Origin: JAAXHH01 sp965225915
Lineage (GTDB): Bacteria > JAAXHH01
Assembly (NCBI GenBank): GCA_965225915.1
Contig: OZ245326.1
Span: 930,001 to 994,000, forward strand
DNA: 64,000 bases
Direction of reading: 5' to 3'
The position numbers and the translations under genes were made by a program. Positions 16,844-25,404 of this stretch are shown here, in pieces. A model generated the notes under the pieces. It made no database searches, was not told where the DNA came from, and saw nothing but the letters and a program-made list of their open reading frames with translations. Each line of letters begins with the position of its first letter. Positions within the stretch are counted from its first letter, which is position 1.

Positions 16844-18052
16844 TTACTCCCTCAAATCGGACAGCAGCCGCCCGGTGACCGCCTCTGCGAACGCCTGATC
16901 GTTGATGTTGCAGTCCAATTCCGTCACCGACACGTTATCGGATACGTTGGACTTAATGGCGTCGAACAGGGCCTGGTCGGCTTCCGGCCACCAGAACTCG
17001 TTTCCCGGGCTGTCGAGTATGGACACGCCTTGCAGGGGCAGGAAGATCGATACCGGTCCGCTGGAAGCGTTGGCCTTTTCCGCGATGATCTCGCCGAGGC
17101 GGGCGTTCTCCTCCACGTTGGTCCGCATCAAAGTGATGTTGGGATTCCACTTGTACAGTTTGCGATCCCCGTACTTTTCCGGCACCGTGTCCGGCGCCCA
17201 GAAGTTGACCATGTCCAGGCAGCCCGGCACGATAACCTGGGGAATGCCGGCCCTGCCGGCGGCATCCATCCGTTCGGGACCGGCGGTCAGGACACCTCCG
17301 GCCAGTTCGTCGGCCCACTCCGTTGTGGTGATGTCGAGCACGCCCTCGATCAGGCCTTCGTCGATCAGGCCCTCCATGGTCCGTCCACCGGCGCCGGTAC
17401 AGTGGAAGACGAGCACCTCGTAACCCGCTCCTTCCATGATGGCGCGGGCCTGGTCAACGGCATCGGTGGTATTTCCGAACATGCTGGCGGTGATCAACGG
17501 CTTGTCCGCCGCTTCCTGCACTTCGGTTTCCACCATGCCCACGATAGCGCCGACGGCATTGGCGAAAATCCTGCGGCTGATCCGATTTATGCCGGCCACG
17601 TCCACAACGGAGGGGATCATCACCACGTCCTTGATCCCCACGTAGTTGGTCGTATCTCCCGCCGCCACGGTGGACACCATGACCTTGGGCACCCCGACGG
17701 GCAATGCCCGCATGGCACTCGTACCCACCGCGGTGCCGGCAGAGCCGCCCATGCTGATGACCGCGTCAAACACGCCGGCTTCATATAATCCTTGCACGAT
17801 TACCGCAACGCCCTTCGCCATGGCGTCAATGGCCACCCCACGGTCATCGCGGGCCTTCAACGCCTCGATCGTCGTCTCGGCGGCTTCGGCGACCTGGTCC
17901 CGGGATACGTCCGCTTCGAAGGCGGGATCTCCTATGACGCCCGTATCGATGACGAGCGTGTCGTGACCCCTCCGTTCGATCTCGTTGCGGACGAAGGCGA
18001 ATTCATCGCCCTTGGTATCCAGCGCGCCCACTATGGCTATGGTTTTCGGCAT
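16844..18052 (-). CDS. Tm-1-like ATP-binding domain protein (UPF0261 family)
   Basis: The protein begins PKTIAIVGALDTKGDEFAFVRNEIERRGHD and includes ISMGGSAGTAVGTSAMRALPVGVPKVMVSTVA and VLVFHCTGAGGRTMEGLIDEG. It ends in a TIM-barrel-like half with LPLQGVSILDSPGNEFWWPEADQALFDAI. This is the UPF0261 family, related to the Tm-1 resistance protein of tomato and found in bacterial catabolic clusters. At 402 residues it is full length. The biochemical activity in bacteria is not established. It is translated immediately upstream of the enolase-superfamily gene. Confidence 0.9.
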   Translation of the reverse strand: MPKTIAIVGALDTKGDEFAFVRNEIERRGHDTLVIDTGVIGDPAFEADVSRDQVAEAAETTIEALKARDDRGVAIDAMAKGVAVIVQGLYEAGVFDAVISMGGSAGTAVGTSAMRALPVGVPKVMVSTVAAGDTTNYVGIKDVVMIPSVVDVAGINRISRRIFANAVGAIVGMVETEVQEAADKPLITASMFGNTTDAVDQARAIMEGAGYEVLVFHCTGAGGRTMEGLIDEGLIEGVLDITTTEWADELAGGVLTAGPERMDAAGRAGIPQVIVPGCLDMVNFWAPDTVPEKYGDRKLYKWNPNITLMRTNVEENARLGEIIAEKANASSGPVSIFLPLQGVSILDSPGNEFWWPEADQALFDAIKSNVSDNVSVTELDCNINDQAFAEAVTGRLLSDLRE

Positions 18053-18200
18053 ATACGCACCTTTCCGGATCGTGTTTCCTGACGGTATGTTTTGCTATTT
18101 CAAATCACCAAGTTACAAACACCCGAAACCATTGTACATAGGATTTCACCGCGCTATACTGCGTGATGTACATAGATGTATACCGTGTGGCGGGGATACC

Positions 18201-18229
18201 TTGACGCTCCACAGCGATTTCACTATACT
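18201..18229 (+). promoter_or_regulatory. Promoter before the zinc-ribbon gene
   Basis: TTGACG (18201-18206), a 17-base spacer and TATACT (18224-18229) each match the consensus at five of six bases. Transcription would begin at about 18236, on the ATG at 18237, so the message would be leaderless, like that predicted for higB. A weaker candidate (TTGTAC-17-TATACT) lies at 18132-18160. Confidence 0.5.
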
Positions 18230-18236
18230 CCACCGA

Positions 18237-18425
18237 ATGCTAAGGAAAGTGCCTCCATGTCCATCCTGCGGAGGGCAACTGCTCCACATCCGGGGCGCCC
18301 GGTATCGTTGCAAGTCCTGCCAGGAAGATTACGGTTTATTCCGAAAACGCGCTCCATACACGGGCACGCACTGCGTCCGGCTCAGCCTGCCGGCCCAGGT
18401 CAGGCAGGCCGAGGAGGAACGGTAA
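18237..18425 (+). CDS. Small zinc-ribbon protein
   Basis: This 62-residue ORF has two CxxC pairs, PPCPSCGGQLLHIRGARYRC and KSCQ (the second pair is CKSC), spaced as in zinc ribbons. A basic tail follows. The ATG coincides with the predicted transcription start of the promoter at 18201-18229, and no Shine-Dalgarno is present. It could be a small nucleic-acid-binding protein or a domain relic. It precedes the LPG-synthase-like gene by 100 bases. Confidence 0.5.
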   Translation: MLRKVPPCPSCGGQLLHIRGARYRCKSCQEDYGLFRKRAPYTGTHCVRLSLPAQVRQAEEER

Positions 18426-18525
18426 CGGCGTCCTGAAAAGCATCGTTGCGTTCGAATCCCTTCCAAACTGCGCAGCCTATCCTTACAAAACTTCGAACGA
18501 GTTTTATAGAAGCGGGGATACTGCC

Positions 18526-19569
18526 TTGCAAGTTCCCACATTACGGCTGAACCTGCTCATAAAAACCTGGGTATGGCTCAGGTGGCTGGTCGCGCTGGGT
18601 ATCCTCGCATACCTGTTCTATCTCTATCGCGATCAATACGCCGATTTCATCCGCCGCGAAATCGATTTTACCTTCCTGGGCCTCGGTGTTGCGCTGGCCA
18701 CTACGGCGACCATACTGGCCTTTTCCCGGTGGTACCTCCTCGCCAGGGGTCAGAGGCTGGTGCTGAGATTCCGCGAAGCCATCCGTCTTGGTTTTGTCAG
18801 CAACCTGTTTAACTACCTTGCCCCGGGAACCGCGGGCGGCGACATCGTCCGGGCCGTGGGAATCGCGAGGCATCAGAAGGCCAGGCGGACCGTCGCGGCG
18901 GCCACGGTGCTGCTCGACCGGCTGTTCGGCATGCTGGCGCTGCTGATCATCGGATCGGCAGCGTCCCTGTTACACCAGGACCTCTGGCGGCACCGCGAGA
19001 TCATGCTGGTCGTGCTGGTATTCTGGGGCGGCGCCTTGACGGGTCTGATCTGCCTGGTCGTTTCGCTCCAGGCCCGTGTCCTGCGGTGGTCCCTGTTTCA
19101 GCGGCTCATCCATCTCAGGTTCGTCGGACTGGTCGTTGCCGAGTTGGTCAACAGCCTGGCGTTATACCAGACGCACCGCAGCGCGCTGACCGGGGCCCTG
19201 CTCCTCAGCCTGGTCGGCCAGGTCTTCATGCTGTCGTCGTTCTATTTCTGCGCGATGGCGTTACTGCCCGGAATGGCAGCACCGGACTACTGGGCCCACC
19301 TGATGCTGATCCCCGCCGCCGAGATCATCAGCACCTTCGCACCGGTGCCGGGTGGCGTAGGCGCGCTGGAAGGTGCGGTCATATACATCTACCACTTCAT
19401 CAGTACGACCGCGGATGGTTCGATCTCCGTTTCGGTCGCCCAGGCCACGGGACTGGCGTCCGCCCTTACGTACCGGATCGTACGGGTCTCCGTCGCCGCC
19501 GTGGGCGCCGTGTACTACATGATATCTGATAGAAGCTGGAGGGATACGCTGGAGATGGAGGAGTCCTGA
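18526..19569 (+). CDS. Lysylphosphatidylglycerol synthase TM-region family membrane protein
   Basis: This 347-residue polytopic membrane protein has about eight hydrophobic segments. It carries FNYLAPGTAGGDIVRAVGIARHQKARRTVAAATVLLDRLFGM, the signature of the UPF0104/MprF-flippase-like family, and AEIISTFAPVPGGVGALEGAV in the C-terminal half. Only the membrane part is present; there is no aminoacyl-transfer domain. Such proteins are thought to move or modify lipids. The start is TTG at 18526 with a GGGGA sequence nine bases upstream, so it is somewhat uncertain. Confidence 0.8.
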   Translation: MQVPTLRLNLLIKTWVWLRWLVALGILAYLFYLYRDQYADFIRREIDFTFLGLGVALATTATILAFSRWYLLARGQRLVLRFREAIRLGFVSNLFNYLAPGTAGGDIVRAVGIARHQKARRTVAAATVLLDRLFGMLALLIIGSAASLLHQDLWRHREIMLVVLVFWGGALTGLICLVVSLQARVLRWSLFQRLIHLRFVGLVVAELVNSLALYQTHRSALTGALLLSLVGQVFMLSSFYFCAMALLPGMAAPDYWAHLMLIPAAEIISTFAPVPGGVGALEGAVIYIYHFISTTADGSISVSVAQATGLASALTYRIVRVSVAAVGAVYYMISDRSWRDTLEMEES

Positions 19570-19841
19570 CCGTACGGGCACGGAGAAGGTGCAAAGCACA
19601 TCCCCGCACCCGGTCAGGGCCAAACCCCGGGTACTTAATTCCCCGGTGTCCGGCGATCACAATGATTATGCGATTCCATCGGTCACATTGCTACATCTGT
19701 CGGAGAAACTCTCGGATTTGCCACCGAACAGATCAATAGTCAGTAGAGAGCACTGTGAATGTTCTCAGTTGTTCTGCCTTCTAATATCTGAGATTCTCTG
19801 AATTAGTGGTATTAGGATTTTATTGACGTTCCTGACCTAAG

Positions 19842-20705
19842 TTGGTTAATTACACGCCACAAACTTTATTACACTTATTCTCTCAAAAGGCCAAATTTTT
19901 CGTAGGTAGACGGTTATTATCTTCAGTAACCACAGGCGGTTACAAATGGGGGTCACATTTGTTTCAGAATACATGCTCCGATTTCCTCAAAACAGTTATG
20001 CCAATTGTAATTGCTTCGAGAACCGGAAGAGGAAAAATAGAGTACGGTATTGGTGCTGGACTGATCGTTAATGACAGCGGACATTTTATTACCGCAGGGC
20101 ATATTCTAAACCAAATTCGTGATCTTGACAAAGCTGTAAATAGTTCCAAAAAACCAAGTCGCCAAAGCAATCGAGTATCGCACTACACAGCGATTTTCGG
20201 TACAACAGAAGCAGTATTGGCCGAAGGTAAAATGAACAATGAGATTGATCTGGGAATTGGTAAATTAGAAGGATACAATTCACCTCCAAACCATAGATAC
20301 CCCATACTAAGATCCGGCGATGTACAACAAGGGGAATTTTTATGTAGAGCTGGATATCCTTTTGTGGAAGACCTCAAACCACGATGGGTAAATTGAAAAT
20401 TTGATTTTCAAAACCTGTTCCCTCTTCCGTTATTTGTTAATGAGGCACTTATAAGTCGTTTTGTTGAATTGTGCACTGGGACTTGGTTGGAGACGAGTAC
20501 TCCTGGCCTACAAGGTCAAAGCGGTGGACCACTGGCTGACACAGAAGGGTTAATTTGTGGTATACAGGTCAACACTGCCCATTATTCTCTTGGCTTTAGA
20601 GGCAAAAACCAAGTATTAAATGTGGGTAGAGCCGTTCATGTTAAGTCAGTAAGACAATTTCTTGATGAAAATGGCGTCGACTATTTGTCAGAGGGGGATT
20701 CCTAA
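19842..20705 (+). pseudogene. Trypsin-like serine protease with in-frame TGA
   Basis: One frame runs from about 19842 (TTG; ATG at 19998 is an alternative) to TAA 20705, interrupted only by TGA at 20394-20396. It carries the catalytic His in GHFITAGHI, an Asp in EIDLGIGKLE and the Ser in GLQGQSGGPLAD, the last after the TGA. The conserved segment GYPFVEDLKP immediately precedes the TGA, and FPLPLF and FLETSSPG-like sequence (WLETSTPGLQ) follow it. Stopping at the TGA would lose the active Ser. The region is distinctly A+T-rich compared with its flanks, suggesting transfer. A nonsense mutation is the simplest reading; readthrough cannot be excluded. Confidence 0.65.
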
Positions 20706-20706
20706 A

Positions 20707-20883
20707 ATGAATAAAGTTACACTAACAATGTCCAAGTTAAAAAACAAGTCTGAAGCCACAATCTCGAACGATCCATCAAAACCAGTCTGGAGCGATTTTG
20801 CTGTTTTAGCTACCGATGATGAGCAGAAACAAAATCAGTTAAAATACAACAAGCGGACAAAGTCATCGGAAACTTCCAAATGA
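20707..20883 (+). CDS. Small hypothetical protein downstream of protease
   Basis: This 58-residue, lysine- and serine-rich hydrophilic ORF (MNKVTLTMSKLKNKSE..., ending SSETSK) starts one base after the protease stop, with gaggggga a few bases upstream. It shares the A+T-rich composition of the protease. No family was recognised. Its tight spacing suggests co-translation with the protease, perhaps as a partner. Function is unknown. Confidence 0.45.
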   Translation: MNKVTLTMSKLKNKSEATISNDPSKPVWSDFAVLATDDEQKQNQLKYNKRTKSSETSK

Positions 20884-21053
20884 GTTCCTACCCAACAATA
20901 ATCCTCCATTCTAAATGTGGTTTTTGGCAATGGGTTCCTGCACAGGTTTGTTCCAAATTCCAAAGCTATACACTCACTAACCGATTGGTTTTAGTTCGAC
21001 TTCGGCCAAATATAGCGTCCTAAATTACAACTAAACTCATAACTAATCGGGCT

Positions 21054-21092
21054 CTCTGCCTCTGCCATAGGTGAATATAAACAGAGGCAGAG
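21054..21092. terminator. Perfect 11-bp inverted repeat, possible bidirectional terminator
   Basis: CTCTGCCTCTG (21054-21064) and CAGAGGCAGAG (21082-21092) are separated by 17 bases. The repeat lies downstream of the plus-strand gene ending at 20883 and the minus-strand gene ending at 21115. No U-tract follows directly on either strand, so a classical Rho-independent terminator is not certain. The stretch 20884-21053 shows nothing else. Confidence 0.4.
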
Positions 21093-21114
21093 ATTGATAA
21101 TCAGGTCTTTTGTC

Positions 21115-21261
21115 CTAAATACGATAGAGAAAGACCCAGTCGACACCTTTACGAGATCTGGGACATGGTGGGAAAGTCCTTCCCGCTCGAATAGTTATCT
21201 GACAATCGCATAAATCTCTCCCACGATATTCACCTGAAACCTGGCACGTTTCACCGGTCAT
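21115..21261 (-). CDS. Small four-cysteine protein (zinc-ribbon-like)
   Basis: This 48-residue ORF begins MTGETCQVSGEYRGRDLCDC and continues QITIRAGRTFPPCPRS to a C-terminal WVFLYRI. Cysteines are at 6, 18, 20 and 33. The layout (C..GxYRC..C..xItxxxGxxFPPCP...W) resembles small zinc-binding proteins with a GEYRC-FPPC pattern, although one cysteine of the usual first pair is replaced. A strong ribosome site (AAAGGAGGTG) lies about 13 bases before the ATG. It follows the 91-residue gene by 32 bases and probably shares its transcript. Confidence 0.55.
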   Translation of the reverse strand: MTGETCQVSGEYRGRDLCDCQITIRAGRTFPPCPRSRKGVDWVFLYRI

Positions 21262-21293
21262 TGGCAATATTTACACCTCCTTTCATTGGTTTT

Positions 21294-21569
21294 TTACGTT
21301 CGGTCGTCCATCCTGTACTCTTTACGGGCTGCCATGTGGTAGTCATACGTATTGATGGGCTGACGTACTACCTCGGTATATAAAGACCGCCAATGATCAA
21401 CCTGTTCGCGAAGGCTGGCGTTTTCGGCTTTCAGCAGTTTGAGTTCGAACTTGAGCATGAGTTTGTCGAGATCGATACTTTCGGAAATCCGATCGACATG
21501 ATTGTCCACGGTTAATTCATGGACGGCGGGGTTTCTCCAACCGTCAAGACCTATTGTTGAATCTCGCAT
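21294..21569 (-). CDS. Small hypothetical protein with coiled coil
   Basis: This 91-residue protein has a central heptad region (about residues 31-60: DLDKLMLKFELKLLKAENAS, then LREQVDHW) and polar ends. A textbook Shine-Dalgarno, AAAGGAGGTGA, lies six bases before the ATG, so expression is probable. No family was recognised. The upstream leader on the minus strand carries two strong hairpins (21599-21677). It may form a small operon with the four-cysteine gene at 21115-21261. Confidence 0.6.
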   Translation of the reverse strand: MRDSTIGLDGWRNPAVHELTVDNHVDRISESIDLDKLMLKFELKLLKAENASLREQVDHWRSLYTEVVRQPINTYDYHMAARKEYRMDDRT

Positions 21570-21598
21570 TCTATCTCACCTCCTTTCATTCGCGAGTA

Positions 21599-21677
21599 TG
21601 CCCCATCGATGAGAGTCGATGGGGCAGTTTATTGTAATTGACGAAAATGGCGTCCTGAACGACATGCGACGCCATTT
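21599..21677 (-). promoter_or_regulatory. Two perfect hairpins in the leader of the coiled-coil gene
   Basis: Hairpin A is TGCCCCATCGA (21599-21609), a six-base loop and TCGATGGGGCA (21616-21626). Hairpin B is AAATGGCGTC (21645-21654), a 13-base loop and GACGCCATTT (21668-21677). On the minus strand B then A lie just before the Shine-Dalgarno at about 21577-21587. They may be a leader control element, terminators, or the ends of a small mobile unit. Structure is seen directly; role is unknown. Confidence 0.45.
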
Positions 21678-21795
21678 ACATTCGCCGATAACACACTCTT
21701 TCATATCCGAGTGCTAGGCGATTCTGCGGGGTAACTACTATTCCCGTTCGGTAGAATCCTCTTTTCTCTTTGGTTCCTTTGCCAAACTCAACGTA

Positions 21796-24561
21796 TCAGG
21801 AACAACCGCTGGTCGATCCGCATTCCCGGCATACGTAACAGGAACCGTTACGGGTCATCAGGCTGCCGCAATCAGAACAGGAAGGGGCATCCGCCTGCGC
21901 GATGAAGACATCCCGTTCCTGATTCTCCTGCGCGCTCATCGACTGGTCCATTGCGTTCGAATGCATGGTGGAATCCATATCCACTTCCGTCTCTATCGCG
22001 GACTGGCTGTCTTCCGGCAGGAACTTCACCGCGAGCCACCGGAAGATGTAGTCGGTGATGGACTTGGCGATGGGGACTTCCTTGTTCCCCGTAAGCCCGG
22101 CCGGTTCGAACCGCATGTGACTGAATTTTCTGACGAGGCTCTCCAGGGGCACGCCGTACTGCAGTGACACGGATACGGCCGTGGCGAAGGCGTCCATCAT
22201 CCCGGATACCGTGCTGCCTTCCTTGGACATCCTCAGGAAGATCTCGCCGGGTTGGCCGTCTTCGAAGAGACCCACCGTCAGGTATCCCTCGTGGCCGGCG
22301 ATGCTGAACTTGTGGGTCACGGCCTGGCGCTCGTCCGGCAACCGGCGGCGTACGGGTTTGACTTCGGCCGTCTCTTCCTTCTCCGATGCCTTCGTGCTGA
22401 GCGGTTGCGTACGCTTCGACCCGTCACGGTAGATTGCCAGTGCCTTGAGCCCCATCTTCCCGCCCTTCACGTACACATTCATTAAGTCTTCGGCCGTGGC
22501 CTCGTTGGGCAGGTTGACCGTCTTGGAAATGGCTCCCGAAATGAAGGGTTGCGCGGCGGCCATCATCTTCACGTGTCCCATGTAGTGGATGGAACGATTG
22601 CCCTTTTCGGCCCGGAACGCGCAGTCGAAGACCGGCAGATGTTCTTGAAGCAGGTGCGGAGCACCTTCGATCGTCCCGTTCTCATCGATGAATTTTATGA
22701 TACGCTCGATCTGCTGCTTCGAATAATTCAGTTTCTCCAGGGCGGAAATCACGGTGCGGTTCACGATCTTCATCGTGCCGCCGCCCACCAGGCGTTTGTA
22801 CTTGACCAGGGCGATATCGGGCTCTATGCCCGTCGTGTCGCAGTCCATCATGAAGGCGATGGTACCCGTGGGCGCCAGCACCGTGGCCTGGCTGTTCTTG
22901 TACCCGTGCATCTTGCCATGGGCGAGGGCGTTGTCCCAGGCGGTGCGGGCGGCATCCAGCAGGGACTTGTCCACCATCTCCGGCTGAATATCTTCCACGG
23001 CGTCCCGGTGCTTCTCCATGACCCTGAGCATGGGTTCCCTGTTGGCTTCGTACCCGTCGAAGGTGCCCAGTTGCTCGGCGAGTTCGGCGGAACGGTTGTA
23101 TCCCTGGCCGGTCATCAGCGCCGTGACGGCACCCGCGAAGGCGCGGCCGCCGTCGCTGTCGTAGGGCAGTCCAAGGGCCATGAGCAGGGCGCCGAGATTG
23201 GCGTAACCAAGGCCCAGTTGCCGGTACGCGCGGGCGTTCACACCGATTTTTTCCGTAGGGTAGCTCGCGTTGTCGACGATGATGTCCTGCGCCATGATCA
23301 AGATGTTGACCGTGTGTATGAATCCCGTCACATCGAAGGTACCGTCATCGGTCAGGTACTTGAGCAGGTTGATGGAGGCCAGGTTGCAGGCGCTGTTGTC
23401 CAGGTGCATGTACTCCGAACACGGATTGCTGGCGTTGATACGGCCCGTGTTGGGGCAGGTATGCCAGTCATTGATGATCGTATCGTACTGCATGCCGGGG
23501 TCACCGCACTGCCAGGCGGCTTCCGCGATCCAGGACATGATGTCGGCGGCCTTCAGGCTCTCCACGGGTTTCTTCGAGGTGATCGAGTGAAGGGTCCAGT
23601 CCTCGTCCTTATCCACCGCGTCCAAGAAGTCCTGTGTCACCCGGACGGAATTGTTGGCATTCTGAAACTGGATGGAACTCCACGCGTCGCCGTTCAGGGT
23701 CATGTCCCATCCGGCGTCCCCGAGGGCGTACGCCTTGCGCTCCTCGTTGGCCTTGCACCAGATGAACTCCACCACGTCGGGATGATCGATGTCGAGGACG
23801 ACCATCTTAGCGGCCCGCCGGGTCTTGCCCCCCGACTTGATGGAACCGGCCACCGAGTCCGCCGCCCGCATGAAGGATACGGGTCCGGACGCCTGGCCGC
23901 CCGAGGACAGCATTTCCTTCGAGGAACGGATACGGGACAGGTTAACACCGGCGCCGGACCCGCCCTTGAAGATCATGCCTTCGACTTTGCACCATTCCAA
24001 AATGGAGTCCATAGAATCGTCTACCGACAGGATGAAACACGCCGAACACTGGGGTTTGTCCTCGACTCCCGCATTGAACCACACGGGACTGTTGAAGGTG
24101 GCACGCTGGTGGAGGATGATATGTTTCAGTTCGGCATGGAAGGCGTCGGCGTCTTCCTCCATGGCGAAGTATCCCTGCGCGCGTCCCCATCCTGCGATCG
24201 TATCCGTTACGCGATTGATCATGTTCTTCACGCTGCGCTCGCGCTTCGGGGTGCCGAGGGGTCCGCGAAAGTACTTGGACACGACCACGTTGGTGGCCAG
24301 TTGAGACCAGGAAGCCGGGATCTCCACGTCTTTCTGTTCGAAGACGACTTCACCGCCGTCACCAGCGATGGTTGCCGAGCGATTTTCCCATTCGACTCCG
24401 TCATAGGGGTCGATGCCCGGATTGCTGTAGAGCCGCTCGACAGCAAGGCCTCCCTCGGTGAGCGGCGCTTCGGATGGCGCGTCGGCTGTTCCTTCATCAA
24501 TCTCCCGTAACAGGAGATCGGGCTCTTCACCCAGTTTCGGACCTGGTTTATCTGTAGCCAT
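21796..24561 (-). CDS. nrdJ: Vitamin B12-dependent ribonucleoside-diphosphate reductase (class II)
   Basis: This protein of about 921 residues carries RNR class II signatures: GVNLSRIRSS, NPCSEYMHLDNSACNLASINLL with the catalytic cysteine, and APTGTIAFMMDCDTTGIEPD. It also has a C-terminal zinc-ribbon tail (CSDCGSLMTRNGSCYVCREC). It reduces ribonucleotides to deoxyribonucleotides using adenosylcobalamin in the cytosol. The ATG at 24561, with AGGGGG six bases before it, is preferred over the longer frame to 24588. nrdR lies 300 bases upstream. I looked for a cobalamin riboswitch in that gap and saw no B12 box. Confidence 0.96.
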   Translation of the reverse strand: MATDKPGPKLGEEPDLLLREIDEGTADAPSEAPLTEGGLAVERLYSNPGIDPYDGVEWENRSATIAGDGGEVVFEQKDVEIPASWSQLATNVVVSKYFRGPLGTPKRERSVKNMINRVTDTIAGWGRAQGYFAMEEDADAFHAELKHIILHQRATFNSPVWFNAGVEDKPQCSACFILSVDDSMDSILEWCKVEGMIFKGGSGAGVNLSRIRSSKEMLSSGGQASGPVSFMRAADSVAGSIKSGGKTRRAAKMVVLDIDHPDVVEFIWCKANEERKAYALGDAGWDMTLNGDAWSSIQFQNANNSVRVTQDFLDAVDKDEDWTLHSITSKKPVESLKAADIMSWIAEAAWQCGDPGMQYDTIINDWHTCPNTGRINASNPCSEYMHLDNSACNLASINLLKYLTDDGTFDVTGFIHTVNILIMAQDIIVDNASYPTEKIGVNARAYRQLGLGYANLGALLMALGLPYDSDGGRAFAGAVTALMTGQGYNRSAELAEQLGTFDGYEANREPMLRVMEKHRDAVEDIQPEMVDKSLLDAARTAWDNALAHGKMHGYKNSQATVLAPTGTIAFMMDCDTTGIEPDIALVKYKRLVGGGTMKIVNRTVISALEKLNYSKQQIERIIKFIDENGTIEGAPHLLQEHLPVFDCAFRAEKGNRSIHYMGHVKMMAAAQPFISGAISKTVNLPNEATAEDLMNVYVKGGKMGLKALAIYRDGSKRTQPLSTKASEKEETAEVKPVRRRLPDERQAVTHKFSIAGHEGYLTVGLFEDGQPGEIFLRMSKEGSTVSGMMDAFATAVSVSLQYGVPLESLVRKFSHMRFEPAGLTGNKEVPIAKSITDYIFRWLAVKFLPEDSQSAIETEVDMDSTMHSNAMDQSMSAQENQERDVFIAQADAPSCSDCGSLMTRNGSCYVCRECGSTSGCS

Positions 24562-24692
24562 ACGCGCCCCCTGAAGTCTTCTTTCCAATATAAAGAAACA
24601 TGAAATTAGATGATAAAGATTAGTGAGACCGAGATCAGTGACTGAAAAATGGGAATGTCAGACCAGTAACAGCATCGAATAAGTGACTATGA

Positions 24693-24725
24693 ACCGTAAC
24701 TGATAATATTCCAATCAGTTACGGT
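24693..24725. repeat. Perfect 12-bp inverted repeat between nrdR and nrdJ
   Basis: ACCGTAACTGAT (24693-24704) and ATCAGTTACGGT (24714-24725) flank a nine-base spacer. It lies in the 303-base gap between nrdR and nrdJ, which also contains repeated agtgac motifs (about 24635 and 24682). It could be a regulator site, an attenuator or a terminator without U-tract. No NrdR box as clear as the one upstream of nrdR was seen here. Confidence 0.4.
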
Positions 24726-24864
24726 AGAATGACGTATGGTTTTAGGTTTAGCTGTTAGTCAGATTTATGTCCAACAGGACGTACGTAATGTCGTTGTACG
24801 TTTCGTGCATGTTAGGTCCAGGCCGTCCGAAACAGAATAACCGCTGCCGATCGTCGGCCATTTT

Positions 24865-25356
24865 TCAATTTGTACCTTGTTGATCCTTACCGACCGAGGC
24901 CAGTTCCTGCTTTTCCAATTGTTCGAGCTCTACCTGGAACTCGCTACGGTCCTTGAAATCCCGGTAGACCGATGCGAAACGCACGTAGGCGACCTCGTCG
25001 ATCTTACGCAGTTCCCGGATGAGAAATTCGCCGATCTTGTCGGAAGAGACCTCGCGGTCGTTCAGGTTGCTTACGTAGTATACCACCCGGTCCACGAGTT
25101 CGTGTAGTTGATCCGTGGACACCAGGCGCTTCGTGCAGGCAAGTTTAAGTCCATGCAGCACCTTGGCGCGGTCAAAGACCTCCCTGCGCCCATCAGATTT
25201 CACTACCATGAGTTCATCTTCTTCGATGGCCTCGTATGTTGTGAACCGCTTGGCGCATCCGAGGCACTCTCGCCGCCTACGTATCGTTCGTCCGGTCTGG
25301 ATGGTGCGTGAATCGACTACATGGCTGTTCAACGTGCCACACGCCGGGCATCGCAT
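24865..25356 (-). CDS. nrdR: Transcriptional repressor NrdR
   Basis: This 163-residue protein opens MRCPACGTLNSHVVDSR and continues to RRRRECLGCAKRFTTYE, the zinc ribbon of NrdR. An ATP-cone domain follows (VVKSDGRREVFDRAKVLHGLKLAC) with VSSDKIGEFLIRELRKIDEVAYVRFASVYRDFKD. It senses nucleotides through the ATP cone and represses ribonucleotide reductase genes. It is next to nrdJ, its likely target, and has a NrdR-box-like palindrome upstream. The C-terminus is slightly longer than in E. coli. Confidence 0.96.
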   Translation of the reverse strand: MRCPACGTLNSHVVDSRTIQTGRTIRRRRECLGCAKRFTTYEAIEEDELMVVKSDGRREVFDRAKVLHGLKLACTKRLVSTDQLHELVDRVVYYVSNLNDREVSSDKIGEFLIRELRKIDEVAYVRFASVYRDFKDRSEFQVELEQLEKQELASVGKDQQGTN

Positions 25357-25390
25357 AAGGATAATCTCCGATTTTCTGGATTATCAGAAT

Positions 25391-25404
25391 CACTACTTGT
25401 AGTG
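25391..25404 (-). promoter_or_regulatory. NrdR box-like palindrome upstream of nrdR
   Basis: CACTACTTGTAGTG (25391-25404) is a perfect 6+6 palindrome that fits the NrdR box core (CACTA...TAGTG). It ends 35 bases before the nrdR ATG and sits just upstream of a GATAAT -10-like hexamer on the minus strand. It suggests autoregulation of nrdR. A second box at helical spacing is only weakly visible (about 25424-25437). Confidence 0.6.

Noticed and set aside
20394..20396. Selenocysteine at the protease TGA
   Set aside because: No Cys is expected at this site in the family, and the hairpin overlaps the stop codon instead of lying 16-37 bases downstream.
20394..20396. TGA read as Trp (code 4)
   Set aside because: TGA ends many normal genes in the window, and the other frames show no Trp-TGA pattern.
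22549..24510. 653-residue plus-strand ORF
   Set aside because: It lies antisense to nrdJ in a G+C-rich region; the minus-strand protein has clear RNR motifs and the plus-strand peptide has none.
24562..24864. Cobalamin riboswitch upstream of nrdJ
   Set aside because: No B12-box-like sequence was seen; only an inverted repeat and short repeats are visible.
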